A stretch of DNA of 22,217 nt, from the NCBI GenBank assembly GCA_900546395.1, contig URDD01000043.1:1-22217 (forward strand). Reading direction: 5' to 3'. How positions within the stretch are numbered: the first letter of the stretch is position 1; each line of letters opens with the position of its first letter. The stretch is from an uncultured Bacteroidales bacterium. GTDB taxonomy: Bacteria > Bacteroidota > Bacteroidia > Bacteroidales > UBA932. Position numbers and translations under genes: made by a program. Positions 7,272-15,022 of this stretch are shown here, piece after piece. The notes beneath the pieces are model-generated. The model did not search any database, was not told where the DNA came from, and saw only the letters and a program-made list of their open reading frames with translations.

Positions 7272-7993
7272 TCTTCTCTTGGCATCTTGCTTATATGTTC
7301 TATTGAATTGCTTTCTCCTTCATTGAGATTATAGTATATCTTGAGAAAGACCGAATCTTTCAGAAAATCCATATTTCCTATTTCAACATTCTCGGGATTT
7401 ATGCCTGTACGCTTGCGTATATCTTCCATCATTTCATTACGCTTTTCAGGAACTATAAGGTCAATCCTGTCGTAAATAATGAGTTTGGCAGCTCTTTTCC
7501 GTTTTCCTCCGATAATTTCAGCTCCGCATATCATTCCTATTATCAGTATGTTTGCTGCAATTAACTCAGCTATTGAAATGTTCAGTGCAAGTCCGTTTAT
7601 GACAGACATCCCTATTATAACGAACAGGTAGGTCATTTCTCTGATAGGAACTGTCTCCGTGCGGTACCGTATCATTCCGAATATGGCAAACAGGCCCAAT
7701 GTGAAGCCTATCTGGAGTTTTACGTTTTCCATAAGGAAAATAAGAAGGAACATTGTAGAGGAAAATAGCAGGAAAGTAGTATAGTAGTCTTTTCTCCCGT
7801 TTTTGCGGTAATATAGAAAATGTACTATAATCCATCCTATAAGCAGATTGAATGTAAATCTTATTAACAGGTTAAGCAGCGAGCCTGACTCGAAAAGGGG
7901 AGTTCCCAGGAATGTGCCAGCAGACATGCCTTCTCCGAATTCTGCAGCGATTGAAGGGTCAAACTCTGGTAGTGACTGAAGTATTGTGAGCAT
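7268..7993 (-). CDS. DUF4956 family membrane protein
   Basis: 241 residues. Four to five membrane segments lie between about residues 38 and 162, followed by a soluble C-terminal domain of about 75 residues (KLIIYDRIDLIVPEKRNEMM...). The stretch FAIFGMIRYRTETVPIREMTYLFVIIGMSVING (about 102-134) is the hallmark of DUF4956, a family commonly encoded next to VTC-domain polymerases. Its arginines and glutamates at the membrane face could bind an anionic polymer. The first ATG lies inside the end of the VTC gene, a 35-base overlap; a later start (MSAGTF, 7927) would remove the overlap. I kept the first start since the overlap fits tight coupling. A role in moving polyphosphate across the membrane, like the Vtc1 membrane part in yeast, is a guess by analogy. 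Confidence 0.85.
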   Translation of the reverse strand: MLTILQSLPEFDPSIAAEFGEGMSAGTFLGTPLFESGSLLNLLIRFTFNLLIGWIIVHFLYYRKNGRKDYYTTFLLFSSTMFLLIFLMENVKLQIGFTLGLFAIFGMIRYRTETVPIREMTYLFVIIGMSVINGLALNISIAELIAANILIIGMICGAEIIGGKRKRAAKLIIYDRIDLIVPEKRNEMMEDIRKRTGINPENVEIGNMDFLKDSVFLKIYYNLNEGESNSIEHISKMPREE

Positions 7994-8768
7994 TTTTTTC
8001 TATGTTTTTAACTATTGTCAATTTTTCTTTGAAATTGTTCTTTTTTATTTGCGGATCAGTAGTTGCTGTGCCAATGCAATATTTGCTGAATCCCATACGG
8101 TGTATGTGCATGCGTCTGAGAATGTCTTTCATGTCAGAGTGACAGGTACCGTCCTGCTTTATCTCTATGATTGATATCCACGGCATTGCATACACATTGC
8201 CGTTTTTTAGATTTTCAAAGCTCAGATTGATGTCTATCGTGACTCTTTCTGTCATAGCCTTGTTGACAAGTGTAATTCTGTTAAAGCTAGTACGCAGATG
8301 GGGACTCAGGCAGTGTGCCGGAAAGTCAAGCCTGCCTTCCAGGAATTCCTGTATTGCGGAATCTGCTGTAAGGGATTCCGGATGACCTCCTTCAATCCGT
8401 ATTCTTTTTTTCTTCGTACGTCCTTTGTTGCTCTTGTTCTTGATTTCGAGGAATGTGATGCCGGAGTCAAGATATATCCTGCTTCTGAGCTTCTGCCTTG
8501 TCAGCCTGCGGTTGTGATGCATGATGTAGTAGTCGCTCCTGTCAGTATCGAAGTAAACGGTGTCATATCCTGCAATCTTATGATTATCAGTGATTTGTAC
8601 ATAATATCCCGGAGCTGCAAGCTCAAGAAGTTCAGCAATCCGGGACGAGGGCATTACAAATTTCGTATCGACCCGGTTCATCAGCTTTACTTTTCCCATC
8701 TGTTCCAATGTCAGGAAACCTGGAAAGGATTTCCATACCATTGAATGTTCAAAGTCTGTATCTGTCAT
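7959..8768 (-). CDS. VTC-domain polyphosphate polymerase-like protein
   Basis: 269 residues, no signal peptide, so cytoplasmic. Family features in order: NRVDTKFVMP (31-40), YDTVYFDT (68-75), the basic strand RQKLRSRIYL (91-100), FLEIKNKSNKGRTKKKRI (106-123), IDINLSF, ISIIEIKQD (about 198-206) and the closing FSKYCIG. These acidic-basic strands form the triphosphate tunnel that in yeast Vtc4 makes polyphosphate from ATP. Strands with Glu (LEIK, IEIK) supply metal ligands and Lys/Arg line the tunnel, so the polymerase residues look kept. The ATG overlaps the stop of the upstream gene by one base (TAATG) and the 3' end overlaps DUF4956. Whether the bacterial product is really polyphosphate is not shown by sequence. 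Confidence 0.85.
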   Translation of the reverse strand: MTDTDFEHSMVWKSFPGFLTLEQMGKVKLMNRVDTKFVMPSSRIAELLELAAPGYYVQITDNHKIAGYDTVYFDTDRSDYYIMHHNRRLTRQKLRSRIYLDSGITFLEIKNKSNKGRTKKKRIRIEGGHPESLTADSAIQEFLEGRLDFPAHCLSPHLRTSFNRITLVNKAMTERVTIDINLSFENLKNGNVYAMPWISIIEIKQDGTCHSDMKDILRRMHIHRMGFSKYCIGTATTDPQIKKNNFKEKLTIVKNIEKNAHNTSVTTRV

Positions 8769-9208
8769 TATTTGTCGGAGAATATATATTCGAAAACTTT
8801 TACGGAATATAACTTCCCGTTTGGCAGATAATTATACTGTCTGGCTTTTGTTCCGTCACTGTTGTATTCGTATTTGCGGATTCTGTAAGGCTTGTTCCTG
8901 TCGTCATATACGACTTCCTTGCTTACTTTTCCTGTAGCTTCGTCATATTCAATGGTTATGCGCTCTTTCTGTCCGTAGTTGGTGAATTCTATTTCTTCTA
9001 CCTTACGTCCCTGGTTATCGTAAACATTTATGTGGTCCAGCCATTTGCTACCGCCTCTTGCCGTAGTGTTCCATTCCTTTACAGTAAGGTTTTTTCTTTT
9101 TGCCCTTTTTGCCAATGTTTCCGGCGATATTTCCTGTGCTCCAAGTGCAATTGCGCATGCAATTAAAGTGAATGCGGTTGTCAATAAGCGTTTGTGTGCC
9201 ATAGTCAT
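8768..9208 (-). CDS. Small secreted protein with YD-like beta repeats
   Basis: 146 residues from the ATG at 9208 (MTMAHKRLL); the ATG at 9202 is equally possible, and the frame also extends to a GTG at 9235 that would leave almost no leader. A signal peptide ends at about ALGAQ. The mature part is a short helix (SPETLAKRAKRKNLTVKEW) followed by repeated beta hairpins of the pattern Y-[DN]-x-x-G-[RK] (VYDNQGRKVEE, EYDEATGKVSKEVVYD, EYNSDGTKARQYNYLPNGK), resembling YD/MORN-like repeats. I do not recognise a named family or function. It is the first gene of the VTC operon, one-base overlap with the polymerase, and so is likely a periplasmic partner of that system. Confidence 0.75.
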   Translation of the reverse strand: MTMAHKRLLTTAFTLIACAIALGAQEISPETLAKRAKRKNLTVKEWNTTARGGSKWLDHINVYDNQGRKVEEIEFTNYGQKERITIEYDEATGKVSKEVVYDDRNKPYRIRKYEYNSDGTKARQYNYLPNGKLYSVKVFEYIFSDK

Positions 9209-9248
9209 GTGTGTTAGAAGTCTGTGTGTCTCCACGTTAATCAGCCCG

Positions 9249-9280
9249 CAAATATAGCAATAAGGGGTATCTTAGACAAA
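9249..9280 (-). promoter_or_regulatory. Promoter of the VTC/DUF4956/DUF2490 operon
   Basis: Minus strand: TTTG (9280-9277), exactly 20 bases, then TATATTTG (9256-9249). Both boxes match the Bacteroidota consensus. The start site would fall near 9242, giving a leader of about 35 bases to the ATG at 9208 and arguing against the GTG at 9235. Confidence 0.7.
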
Positions 9281-9283
9281 TAA

Positions 9284-9316
9284 TTGTTCTATCTTGGAAT
9301 TTTGTTGCTATTTTTG
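9284..9316 (+). promoter_or_regulatory. Promoter of pbp1A-ddl-prmC
   Basis: TTG (9284-9286) and a full -7 match TATTTTTG (9309-9316), spacing 22. The predicted start site near 9323 gives a leader of about 17 bases. An in-frame GTG at 9316 starts at the last base of the -7 box and so cannot be the real start of pbp1A. It overlaps face to face with the divergent VTC-operon promoter. Confidence 0.55.
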
Positions 9317-9339
9317 TGTTTTTGTATAATGGAAAAGAT

Positions 9340-11694
9340 ATGACAGACAAGACAAAGAAGACAATCATAAAGTGGTTCTGGATTATATTGGCTTTGCCTA
9401 TTGCATTGATAATCCTTATGTTGCTGCTTGTTTGGGCCTTTGCGGACATACCTTCTTTCGAGGAACTTGAGAATCCCGAGAGCAAGCTTGCCACGCAGGT
9501 CATAGCAGAGGATGGCGAGATTCTTACTACATTTCACATCGAAAACCGCTCATTTGTAAGTTATGAAGAGCTTTCTCCGTTTCTGGTTGAGGCTGCAGTC
9601 GCTACCGAAGATGTGAGGTTTTACAAGCATTCAGGCATTGATTTCGTGAGCCTGGGCAGAGTGCTTGTAAAGACATTGCTTATGAGCGACTCCAGTCAGG
9701 GAGGTGGAAGTACCATTACCCAGCAGTTGGCCAAGACCTTGTACCCGAGGGCGGAAGTAGGAAGCCGCATCCCGGGCATATACCATATAAAGATAGTGTG
9801 GGTAAAACTCAAGGAGTGGATTACTGCAGTAAAGCTTGAGCGTAATTATACGAAGAATGAGATTATGGATATGTATATGAATGCCATTTTCTTCGGAAGC
9901 AATGCCTATGGTGTGAAGGCAGCGGCTCAGACTTTCTTCGCAAAGAACCCTTCAGACCTGACAGTAGAGGAAAGCGCCATGCTGGTAGGAATGGTTAATA
10001 AACCTACTCGATACAATCCGGCACTCAATCCGGAAAAAGCTCTTGTCCGCAGGAATTTTGTAATAGGCCAGATGGAAAAGGCAGGCTTCATTTCGGAAAG
10101 TGAGAGGGATTCCATACAGAATATACCTATAACACTGTCATATCAGGTCCAGGACCATAATGCCGGGCTTGCCCCTTATTTCAGGGATATGCTTCGCAGG
10201 ACAATGAATGCGAAGGAGCCGAAGCGTTCCAAATATTCCCAGTATGAGGATTATGTGACAGATTCTCTACAGTGGGCGGACGATCCGTTTTACGGCTGGC
10301 TTACCAAGAATACGAAGCCTGACGGCACATCTTACAATCTTGACAAAGACGGGCTTCGCATATATACCACTATAAACTACAGGATGCAGAAGTATGCGGA
10401 AGAAGCTGTTGCTGAGCATCTTGGAAAAGATCTTCAGAAAAGTTTCTGGCGGGATCTTAGGCGCAAGACAAACAAGCCTTTCTCAAATGATGTAGATAAG
10501 GCGACCAGGGACAGGGTCATGGCACAGGCCCGTCGTTGGAGTGACCGCTATCGTGTAATGAAGGCAAGGGGGGCTTCTGAGAATGAAATAAAGAAAAGTT
10601 TCAGGGAAAAAGTGAATATGCGACTTTTCTCATGGGACGGGAAAGGTTATATAGATACACTGATGACGCCGGATGATTCAATAATATATTACAAGTCTCA
10701 TCTACGTGCCGGCTTTATGGCCATTGAACCGCAGACCGGACATATAAAGGCTTATGTCGGTGGTCCTGACTACCGTTATTTCAAATATGACAACATCCGT
10801 CAGGGAAAGAGACAGGTAGGATCTACGATAAAGCCTTTCCTTTATACACTTGCCATGCAAGAGGGAATGTCTCCATGTGACAAAGTCGTGAATGTCCCGC
10901 AGACGTTTATAGTGGGAGATAAGACTTGGACTCCAAAGAGTACTGACAAAGATGAATGGATCGGGCAGACTGTGACTCTTAAGTGGGGACTGACCAAGAG
11001 CAGTAACAATATTTCCGCATACCTTATGAAGCAGTTTGGTCCTCATGCAATGGCTGAAATGATGCGGAAGATGGGTATAGGCAGCTATATAGAGGAAGTT
11101 CCTTCACTATGTGTGGGTCCTGCAGACCTTTCATTATACGAGATGGTCGCGGCGTATAACACATTCCCGTCACAAGGAGTTTACATTTCGCCGATATTTG
11201 TAACCAGGATCGAGGACAATATGGGTAATGTGCTTGCAGATTTTACGACCCGCAAAAGAGAGGCTATCAGCGAGCATACGGCTTACCTCATGGCAAATCT
11301 TATGCAGGGAGTTGTAAACAGCGGCACTGCGATAAGGCTTAGGTTCAAATATGGGTTGAAAGGTGAGATTGCCGGAAAGACCGGAACTACGAACGACCAG
11401 TCAGACGGCTGGTTCATCGGATATACTCCTTCAATCACAGCAGGAGCATGGGTGGGGGCGGAAGACCGTCAGGTACATTTCGAATCCCTTTCGCTTGGAG
11501 GAGGCTCGAATATGGCCCTTCCTATTTGGGGAATATGGATGAAGAAGGTATTGGCAGACAAAACCTTGGATATATCTGAAACAGATAAGTTCATCGCACC
11601 TGCTGGTATGCACCTGAATTTGAACTGTGACGGCAGCGACAGTGACGCATCGTCAGGAGTGAAGGAAGCTGAAGAATATTATTTTGATTTTTAA
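9340..11694 (+). CDS. Penicillin-binding protein 1A (bifunctional transglycosylase/transpeptidase)
   Basis: 784 residues from the ATG at 9340. Class A PBP: polymerises lipid II into glycan and crosslinks the peptides, in the periplasm, anchored by one membrane segment (about 9-34). The GT51 domain shows the catalytic ATEDVRFYKHSGID (Glu90), GGGSTITQQLAK (121-132) and the KLERNYTKNEIMDMYMN motif. The transpeptidase domain has the nucleophile motif STIK (Ser495-Lys498), SSN (554-556) and KTGTT (680-684). A long insertion between the two (about 290-450) is rich in charged residues. The C-terminus is a short acidic tail. Followed by ddl after 4 bases and prmC after another 4, so one operon. Orthology to E. 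coli mrcA is not claimed; the class is certain. Confidence 0.95.
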   Translation: MTDKTKKTIIKWFWIILALPIALIILMLLLVWAFADIPSFEELENPESKLATQVIAEDGEILTTFHIENRSFVSYEELSPFLVEAAVATEDVRFYKHSGIDFVSLGRVLVKTLLMSDSSQGGGSTITQQLAKTLYPRAEVGSRIPGIYHIKIVWVKLKEWITAVKLERNYTKNEIMDMYMNAIFFGSNAYGVKAAAQTFFAKNPSDLTVEESAMLVGMVNKPTRYNPALNPEKALVRRNFVIGQMEKAGFISESERDSIQNIPITLSYQVQDHNAGLAPYFRDMLRRTMNAKEPKRSKYSQYEDYVTDSLQWADDPFYGWLTKNTKPDGTSYNLDKDGLRIYTTINYRMQKYAEEAVAEHLGKDLQKSFWRDLRRKTNKPFSNDVDKATRDRVMAQARRWSDRYRVMKARGASENEIKKSFREKVNMRLFSWDGKGYIDTLMTPDDSIIYYKSHLRAGFMAIEPQTGHIKAYVGGPDYRYFKYDNIRQGKRQVGSTIKPFLYTLAMQEGMSPCDKVVNVPQTFIVGDKTWTPKSTDKDEWIGQTVTLKWGLTKSSNNISAYLMKQFGPHAMAEMMRKMGIGSYIEEVPSLCVGPADLSLYEMVAAYNTFPSQGVYISPIFVTRIEDNMGNVLADFTTRKREAISEHTAYLMANLMQGVVNSGTAIRLRFKYGLKGEIAGKTGTTNDQSDGWFIGYTPSITAGAWVGAEDRQVHFESLSLGGGSNMALPIWGIWMKKVLADKTLDISETDKFIAPAGMHLNLNCDGSDSDASSGVKEAEEYYFDF

Positions 11695-11698
11695 ACTA

Positions 11699-12727
11699 AT
11701 GGAAAACAATTACTTAAACATAGCAGTGATTTATGGCAGCGATTCTTCCGAATGGGAGGTTTCCTGCCGTAGCGGTGAATTTGTCGCTTCCAGAATCGAC
11801 GGGGCGGTTTATAATGTATTTGAAATTTTCGCAAGGTTCGGGAAATGGACGCTGGCGGCTTTACGCAACAGGAATTCTATGAGGGTCATATTCCCGGAAA
11901 ACGAACGTCCTGAAATCGATAAAACAGATTTTTCTGTCTCTGTTGACGGAAAAAAGATAAAGTTTGACTTTGCATATCTGGTCCAGCACGGAACACCTGG
12001 TGAAAACGGACTTATGCAGGGATATCTGGAAATGCTGGGAGTTCCGTTTAGCAGTTGCAGTTCATTTGTTTCAGCTATGACATTTGACAAATTCTCATGT
12101 AAAGGATATCTCAGGAACGTTGATTATGTGAAGTGCGCAGATGACATATTCATGCGCAGGGGAGATGATTTGACGGCCTTTGAGGAGGAGGTTTCTTCAA
12201 AACTAGGGTTTCCTGTGTTCATTAAGCCTACAGATGGAGGTTCAAGTTTCGGTGTCGTGAAGGTCAAGGACCGCAGCGGGATAGCTTCTGCCGTTGAGGA
12301 GGCATTTGCAGAAGGCAAGACAGTACTTGCCGAGAAATATATCCCGGGAAGGGAATTGACATGTGCTGTTTATTTTAATGGGGAGGAAAATGTTGCCCTT
12401 CCTGTAATAGAGATAATCACAGATCACGAATTCTTCGATTACGATGCTAAATACAATGGTTTCAGCAAAGAGGTTTGTCCTGCGGAGATTTCAGCCGGAC
12501 TGACAGCTGATATTCAGAGCGTTTCAAAAAAAATATATGAACGTCTCGGCTGTTCCGGTGTCGTGCGCGTCGATTATATCCTTTCTGATGACGGACTTTA
12601 TTTTCTGGAAGTGAACACTATTCCGGGAATGACAAGTGCATCATTGGTACCTAAAATGGTAAAGGCTGCAGGAATGGACATGACAGCATTTCTGTCCGAT
12701 ATAATAATTAATTCCAATCGTAAGTAA
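11699..12727 (+). CDS. ddl: D-alanine--D-alanine ligase
   Basis: 342 residues from the ATG at 11699; an in-frame TTG at 11684 lies inside the end of pbp1A and is rejected. ATP-grasp ligase making the D-Ala-D-Ala dipeptide that ends the peptidoglycan stem, in the cytoplasm. Visible: N-terminal Rossmann half with HGTPGENGLMQGYLEMLG and TFDKFSCK; the ATP-binding loop KPTDGGSSFGVVKVK; EKYIPGRELTCAVYF; GCSGVVRVDYIL; and the metal/substrate motif FLEVNTIPGMTSASLVPKM. All the family's main motifs are present. Located between pbp1A, which uses the finished precursor, and prmC, with 4-base gaps on each side, so cotranscribed and probably translationally coupled. Confidence 0.96.
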   Translation: MENNYLNIAVIYGSDSSEWEVSCRSGEFVASRIDGAVYNVFEIFARFGKWTLAALRNRNSMRVIFPENERPEIDKTDFSVSVDGKKIKFDFAYLVQHGTPGENGLMQGYLEMLGVPFSSCSSFVSAMTFDKFSCKGYLRNVDYVKCADDIFMRRGDDLTAFEEEVSSKLGFPVFIKPTDGGSSFGVVKVKDRSGIASAVEEAFAEGKTVLAEKYIPGRELTCAVYFNGEENVALPVIEIITDHEFFDYDAKYNGFSKEVCPAEISAGLTADIQSVSKKIYERLGCSGVVRVDYILSDDGLYFLEVNTIPGMTSASLVPKMVKAAGMDMTAFLSDIIINSNRK

Positions 12728-12731
12728 TATA

Positions 12732-13649
12732 ATGTTGCTTAAAGACTTTATTTCCGGATCTGCAAAAGATTTGGAGCCGCTTTATAGTGCAGAAGAATCC
12801 AGGACAATAGTGCTGATGATTTGTGAGGAGATTCTCGGCACTAAAAACTATACGCATATTGTTGATCCCGGCTATGAAATAGACAAAGGGAAAAAGCCTT
12901 TGTTGGATTCGGCACTTGAAAGACTGCGGGAAGGTGAGCCTGTACAATATGTATTGGGACATACTGAATTTTATGGCAGGACATTCAATGTAAATACCTC
13001 TGTTCTTATTCCACGTCCGGAAACGGAACAGCTTTGCAGAAGCGTCATAACCGAAGCGTCTCGTCTTGCCAGGATGAGAAGTGCGTTTGTCGGAAAAAAT
13101 GTAAGGATTCTGGATCTGTGTACAGGTTCCGGATGCATAGCATGGACATTGGCGTTGTCTGTGCCAGGGGCAGAAGTGATAGCTGTGGATATTTCTCCGG
13201 AAGCTCTTGATGTAGCTGAAAAGCAGGATTTTAAGGCCGAAATTAAAAAAACTGAAGCCAAAAGGCCATCCTTTATTCTGGCTGATGTCTTGGGAGGACC
13301 TGACGCTGAAAATGTAAAGTCAGTTTTTCCGGAAGATGCAAAATTTGACATAATAGTGAGCAATCCTCCATATATAAGGGAAACGGAGAAAAAGTTCATG
13401 AGAAAAAACGTCTGTGGCTACGAGCCTTCTATGGCTTTATTTGTTCCCGACGATAATCCTCTGATATTTTATGAAGCCATATCTGCCTGGTCAGAAAAAC
13501 TGCTTTCAGATGAAGGAACAGGATTCGTGGAGATAAATGAGGCCCTGGGAGTGCCTACAGCTGAGGTTTTTAGAAATAACGGCTTTAGAGAAGTCGGGAC
13601 GGTAAAAGATTTAAGCAGCAAAGATCGCTTTATCAGGTTCTCCAAATAG
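12732..13649 (+). CDS. prmC: Peptide chain release factor N5-glutamine methyltransferase
   Basis: 305 residues. PrmC methylates the glutamine of the GGQ motif in RF1 and RF2 using SAM, which speeds translation termination. An N-terminal helical substrate-binding domain (1-85) is followed by IPRPETE (93-99), the SAM loop ILDLCTGSGCIAW (126-138), VIAVDISPEAL (149-159) and the catalytic NPPY (211-214). The insertion at about 165-200 (rich in Lys and Glu) is somewhat long. Last gene of the pbp1A-ddl-prmC operon; its function has no obvious link to the cell wall, so the grouping is probably only cotranscription. No convincing terminator follows in the 95-base gap before the lipoprotein gene. Confidence 0.94.
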   Translation: MLLKDFISGSAKDLEPLYSAEESRTIVLMICEEILGTKNYTHIVDPGYEIDKGKKPLLDSALERLREGEPVQYVLGHTEFYGRTFNVNTSVLIPRPETEQLCRSVITEASRLARMRSAFVGKNVRILDLCTGSGCIAWTLALSVPGAEVIAVDISPEALDVAEKQDFKAEIKKTEAKRPSFILADVLGGPDAENVKSVFPEDAKFDIIVSNPPYIRETEKKFMRKNVCGYEPSMALFVPDDNPLIFYEAISAWSEKLLSDEGTGFVEINEALGVPTAEVFRNNGFREVGTVKDLSSKDRFIRFSK

Positions 13650-13744
13650 GCTTTTCAGGCGTGTGTGTGGCTGTATTTCTAACTTAAACGTTTATTTTTC
13701 AGAAAAACGGATATAAGTTGTTCTCTTTGTAAAAACTTTGTAAA

Positions 13745-15022
13745 ATGAGAACAACAGATTTAGTACTTCAGTTTGTTGCAGCTTTTTCACTTGCTGCAGT
13801 TATTTCCTGTGAGGAATTGGATAATGACATTAACAGTCATTCAGAAGGTGACGAGCCGTTTGTAGCAGTGGAGGATGTTGCTAAAATACTATCGGTGCTT
13901 CCACTGGAAAAAGAACATCTCAAAGAGGTCTTTGATGCCGTGTCATCGTCATCAGACAATGGTTATGATGATGAATATACTATGAAGGACCTCTTCTCCA
14001 GTCCTGGTGCCGGAGTAGGTGATTCATTTTCTGCTCTCAGAAACAAGTCTGGCAATGAAATGTACGAAAGACCGCTACGGGACCTGATAGGAGAACATCT
14101 TCTTTCGCGACATGAATTTCAATTGAAGTCCGGAGCAGTAATTCCTGGTACTTCTGTGTCTGCAGAGTCATATCTGGCAGCATTGCAATCGTCAGACATT
14201 CAGATATATTGGCCGTTTGTAGAGAACTGGGACGGGGAAAAGTTCCCTATTATAACCTTCGATCCTTCTGACGGCTCGGAAACAAACATAGGTTACCGGC
14301 TTGCTTTGGACGGCAATGGCGTGCGGACAGTAGAAGAAGTGCTCGTAGATGAGAATATGGCAAGAAATAATCCGGTATGGATTATAAACAGGAATGACGA
14401 TGCTGAATATACGTCACTGGAAATCTTGCGCAGGCAGGACCCTGACTGGGGTAGCGGCGGGTCCGTTATCGTACGTCCGAAATCCGGAAGTCTTCATGGA
14501 AAGAACGGATATCCGTTTTCCGGAAAGGCAAATGGAAATTCAAATGTCAGGACACTTGTACTGAAGGATATTGTATTGAAGCGAAATTTTGATTCATGGT
14601 TTTCCGGAGCATCAGAGCTCTTTGTGAAAATAGGTTCAGTCGAAGACTTTGTAGCCAGTACGGAAGCTGAATTGAAGCTTTATACCCCTGCTGTTACAGA
14701 TTTTATGATAGTTGTAAAAAGGAATATGGTGGGTGCAACCATCCCTTTTAATGCTGTCCTGGTGTCAGACTGGACAGATCAGCTTGAACAGTGTGCCTTT
14801 ATGATTACAGAGGACGACGGAGGTACCCGTACATCATGGAAATGCTCGGCTGTAGTCAAGGTTGCATCAAAAAGCTATGGCTTTGAGGTAAACCTTCCTT
14901 TCAACACTAGAGATGATATCGTTTGGCGCGGCAAACTTAGTCGCAGGTATATTGAAAGAAACGACAATGTGACCGGGCATTTCGGTGATGTAGATCTTAC
15001 TTTCGAGATATTGGACTATTAG
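13745..15022 (+). CDS. Lipoprotein of unknown function
   Basis: 425 residues. Lipoprotein signal peptide: a short head with a single charged residue pair, hydrophobic core LVLQFVAAFSLAAVIS and lipobox VISC with the acylated Cys22, followed by acidic EELDND, a sequence compatible with surface export in Bacteroidota. The rest is mixed: a helical acidic part (about 40-110), then beta-rich segments with many Trp, Asp and Gly (IQIYWPFVENWDGEKFP, NPVWIINRNDDAEY, DPDWGSGGS). I do not recognise a family. A tandem repeat of CTTTGTAAAA (13725-13734 and 13736-13745) directly precedes the ATG; TCTCTTTG at 13722-13729 could be a weak -7 box. Its 3' end overlaps the U32 gene by 26 bases on the other strand. 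Confidence 0.8.
   Translation: MRTTDLVLQFVAAFSLAAVISCEELDNDINSHSEGDEPFVAVEDVAKILSVLPLEKEHLKEVFDAVSSSSDNGYDDEYTMKDLFSSPGAGVGDSFSALRNKSGNEMYERPLRDLIGEHLLSRHEFQLKSGAVIPGTSVSAESYLAALQSSDIQIYWPFVENWDGEKFPIITFDPSDGSETNIGYRLALDGNGVRTVEEVLVDENMARNNPVWIINRNDDAEYTSLEILRRQDPDWGSGGSVIVRPKSGSLHGKNGYPFSGKANGNSNVRTLVLKDIVLKRNFDSWFSGASELFVKIGSVEDFVASTEAELKLYTPAVTDFMIVVKRNMVGATIPFNAVLVSDWTDQLEQCAFMITEDDGGTRTSWKCSAVVKVASKSYGFEVNLPFNTRDDIVWRGKLSRRYIERNDNVTGHFGDVDLTFEILDY

Noticed and set aside
9316..9339. GTG start for PBP1A eight codons upstream
   Set aside because: Its first base is the last base of the predicted -7 box, so it would not be in the transcript.
13689..13709. Small A/T hairpin between prmC and the lipoprotein gene as a terminator
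   Set aside because: The stem is almost all A-T, imperfect, and no T-run follows it.
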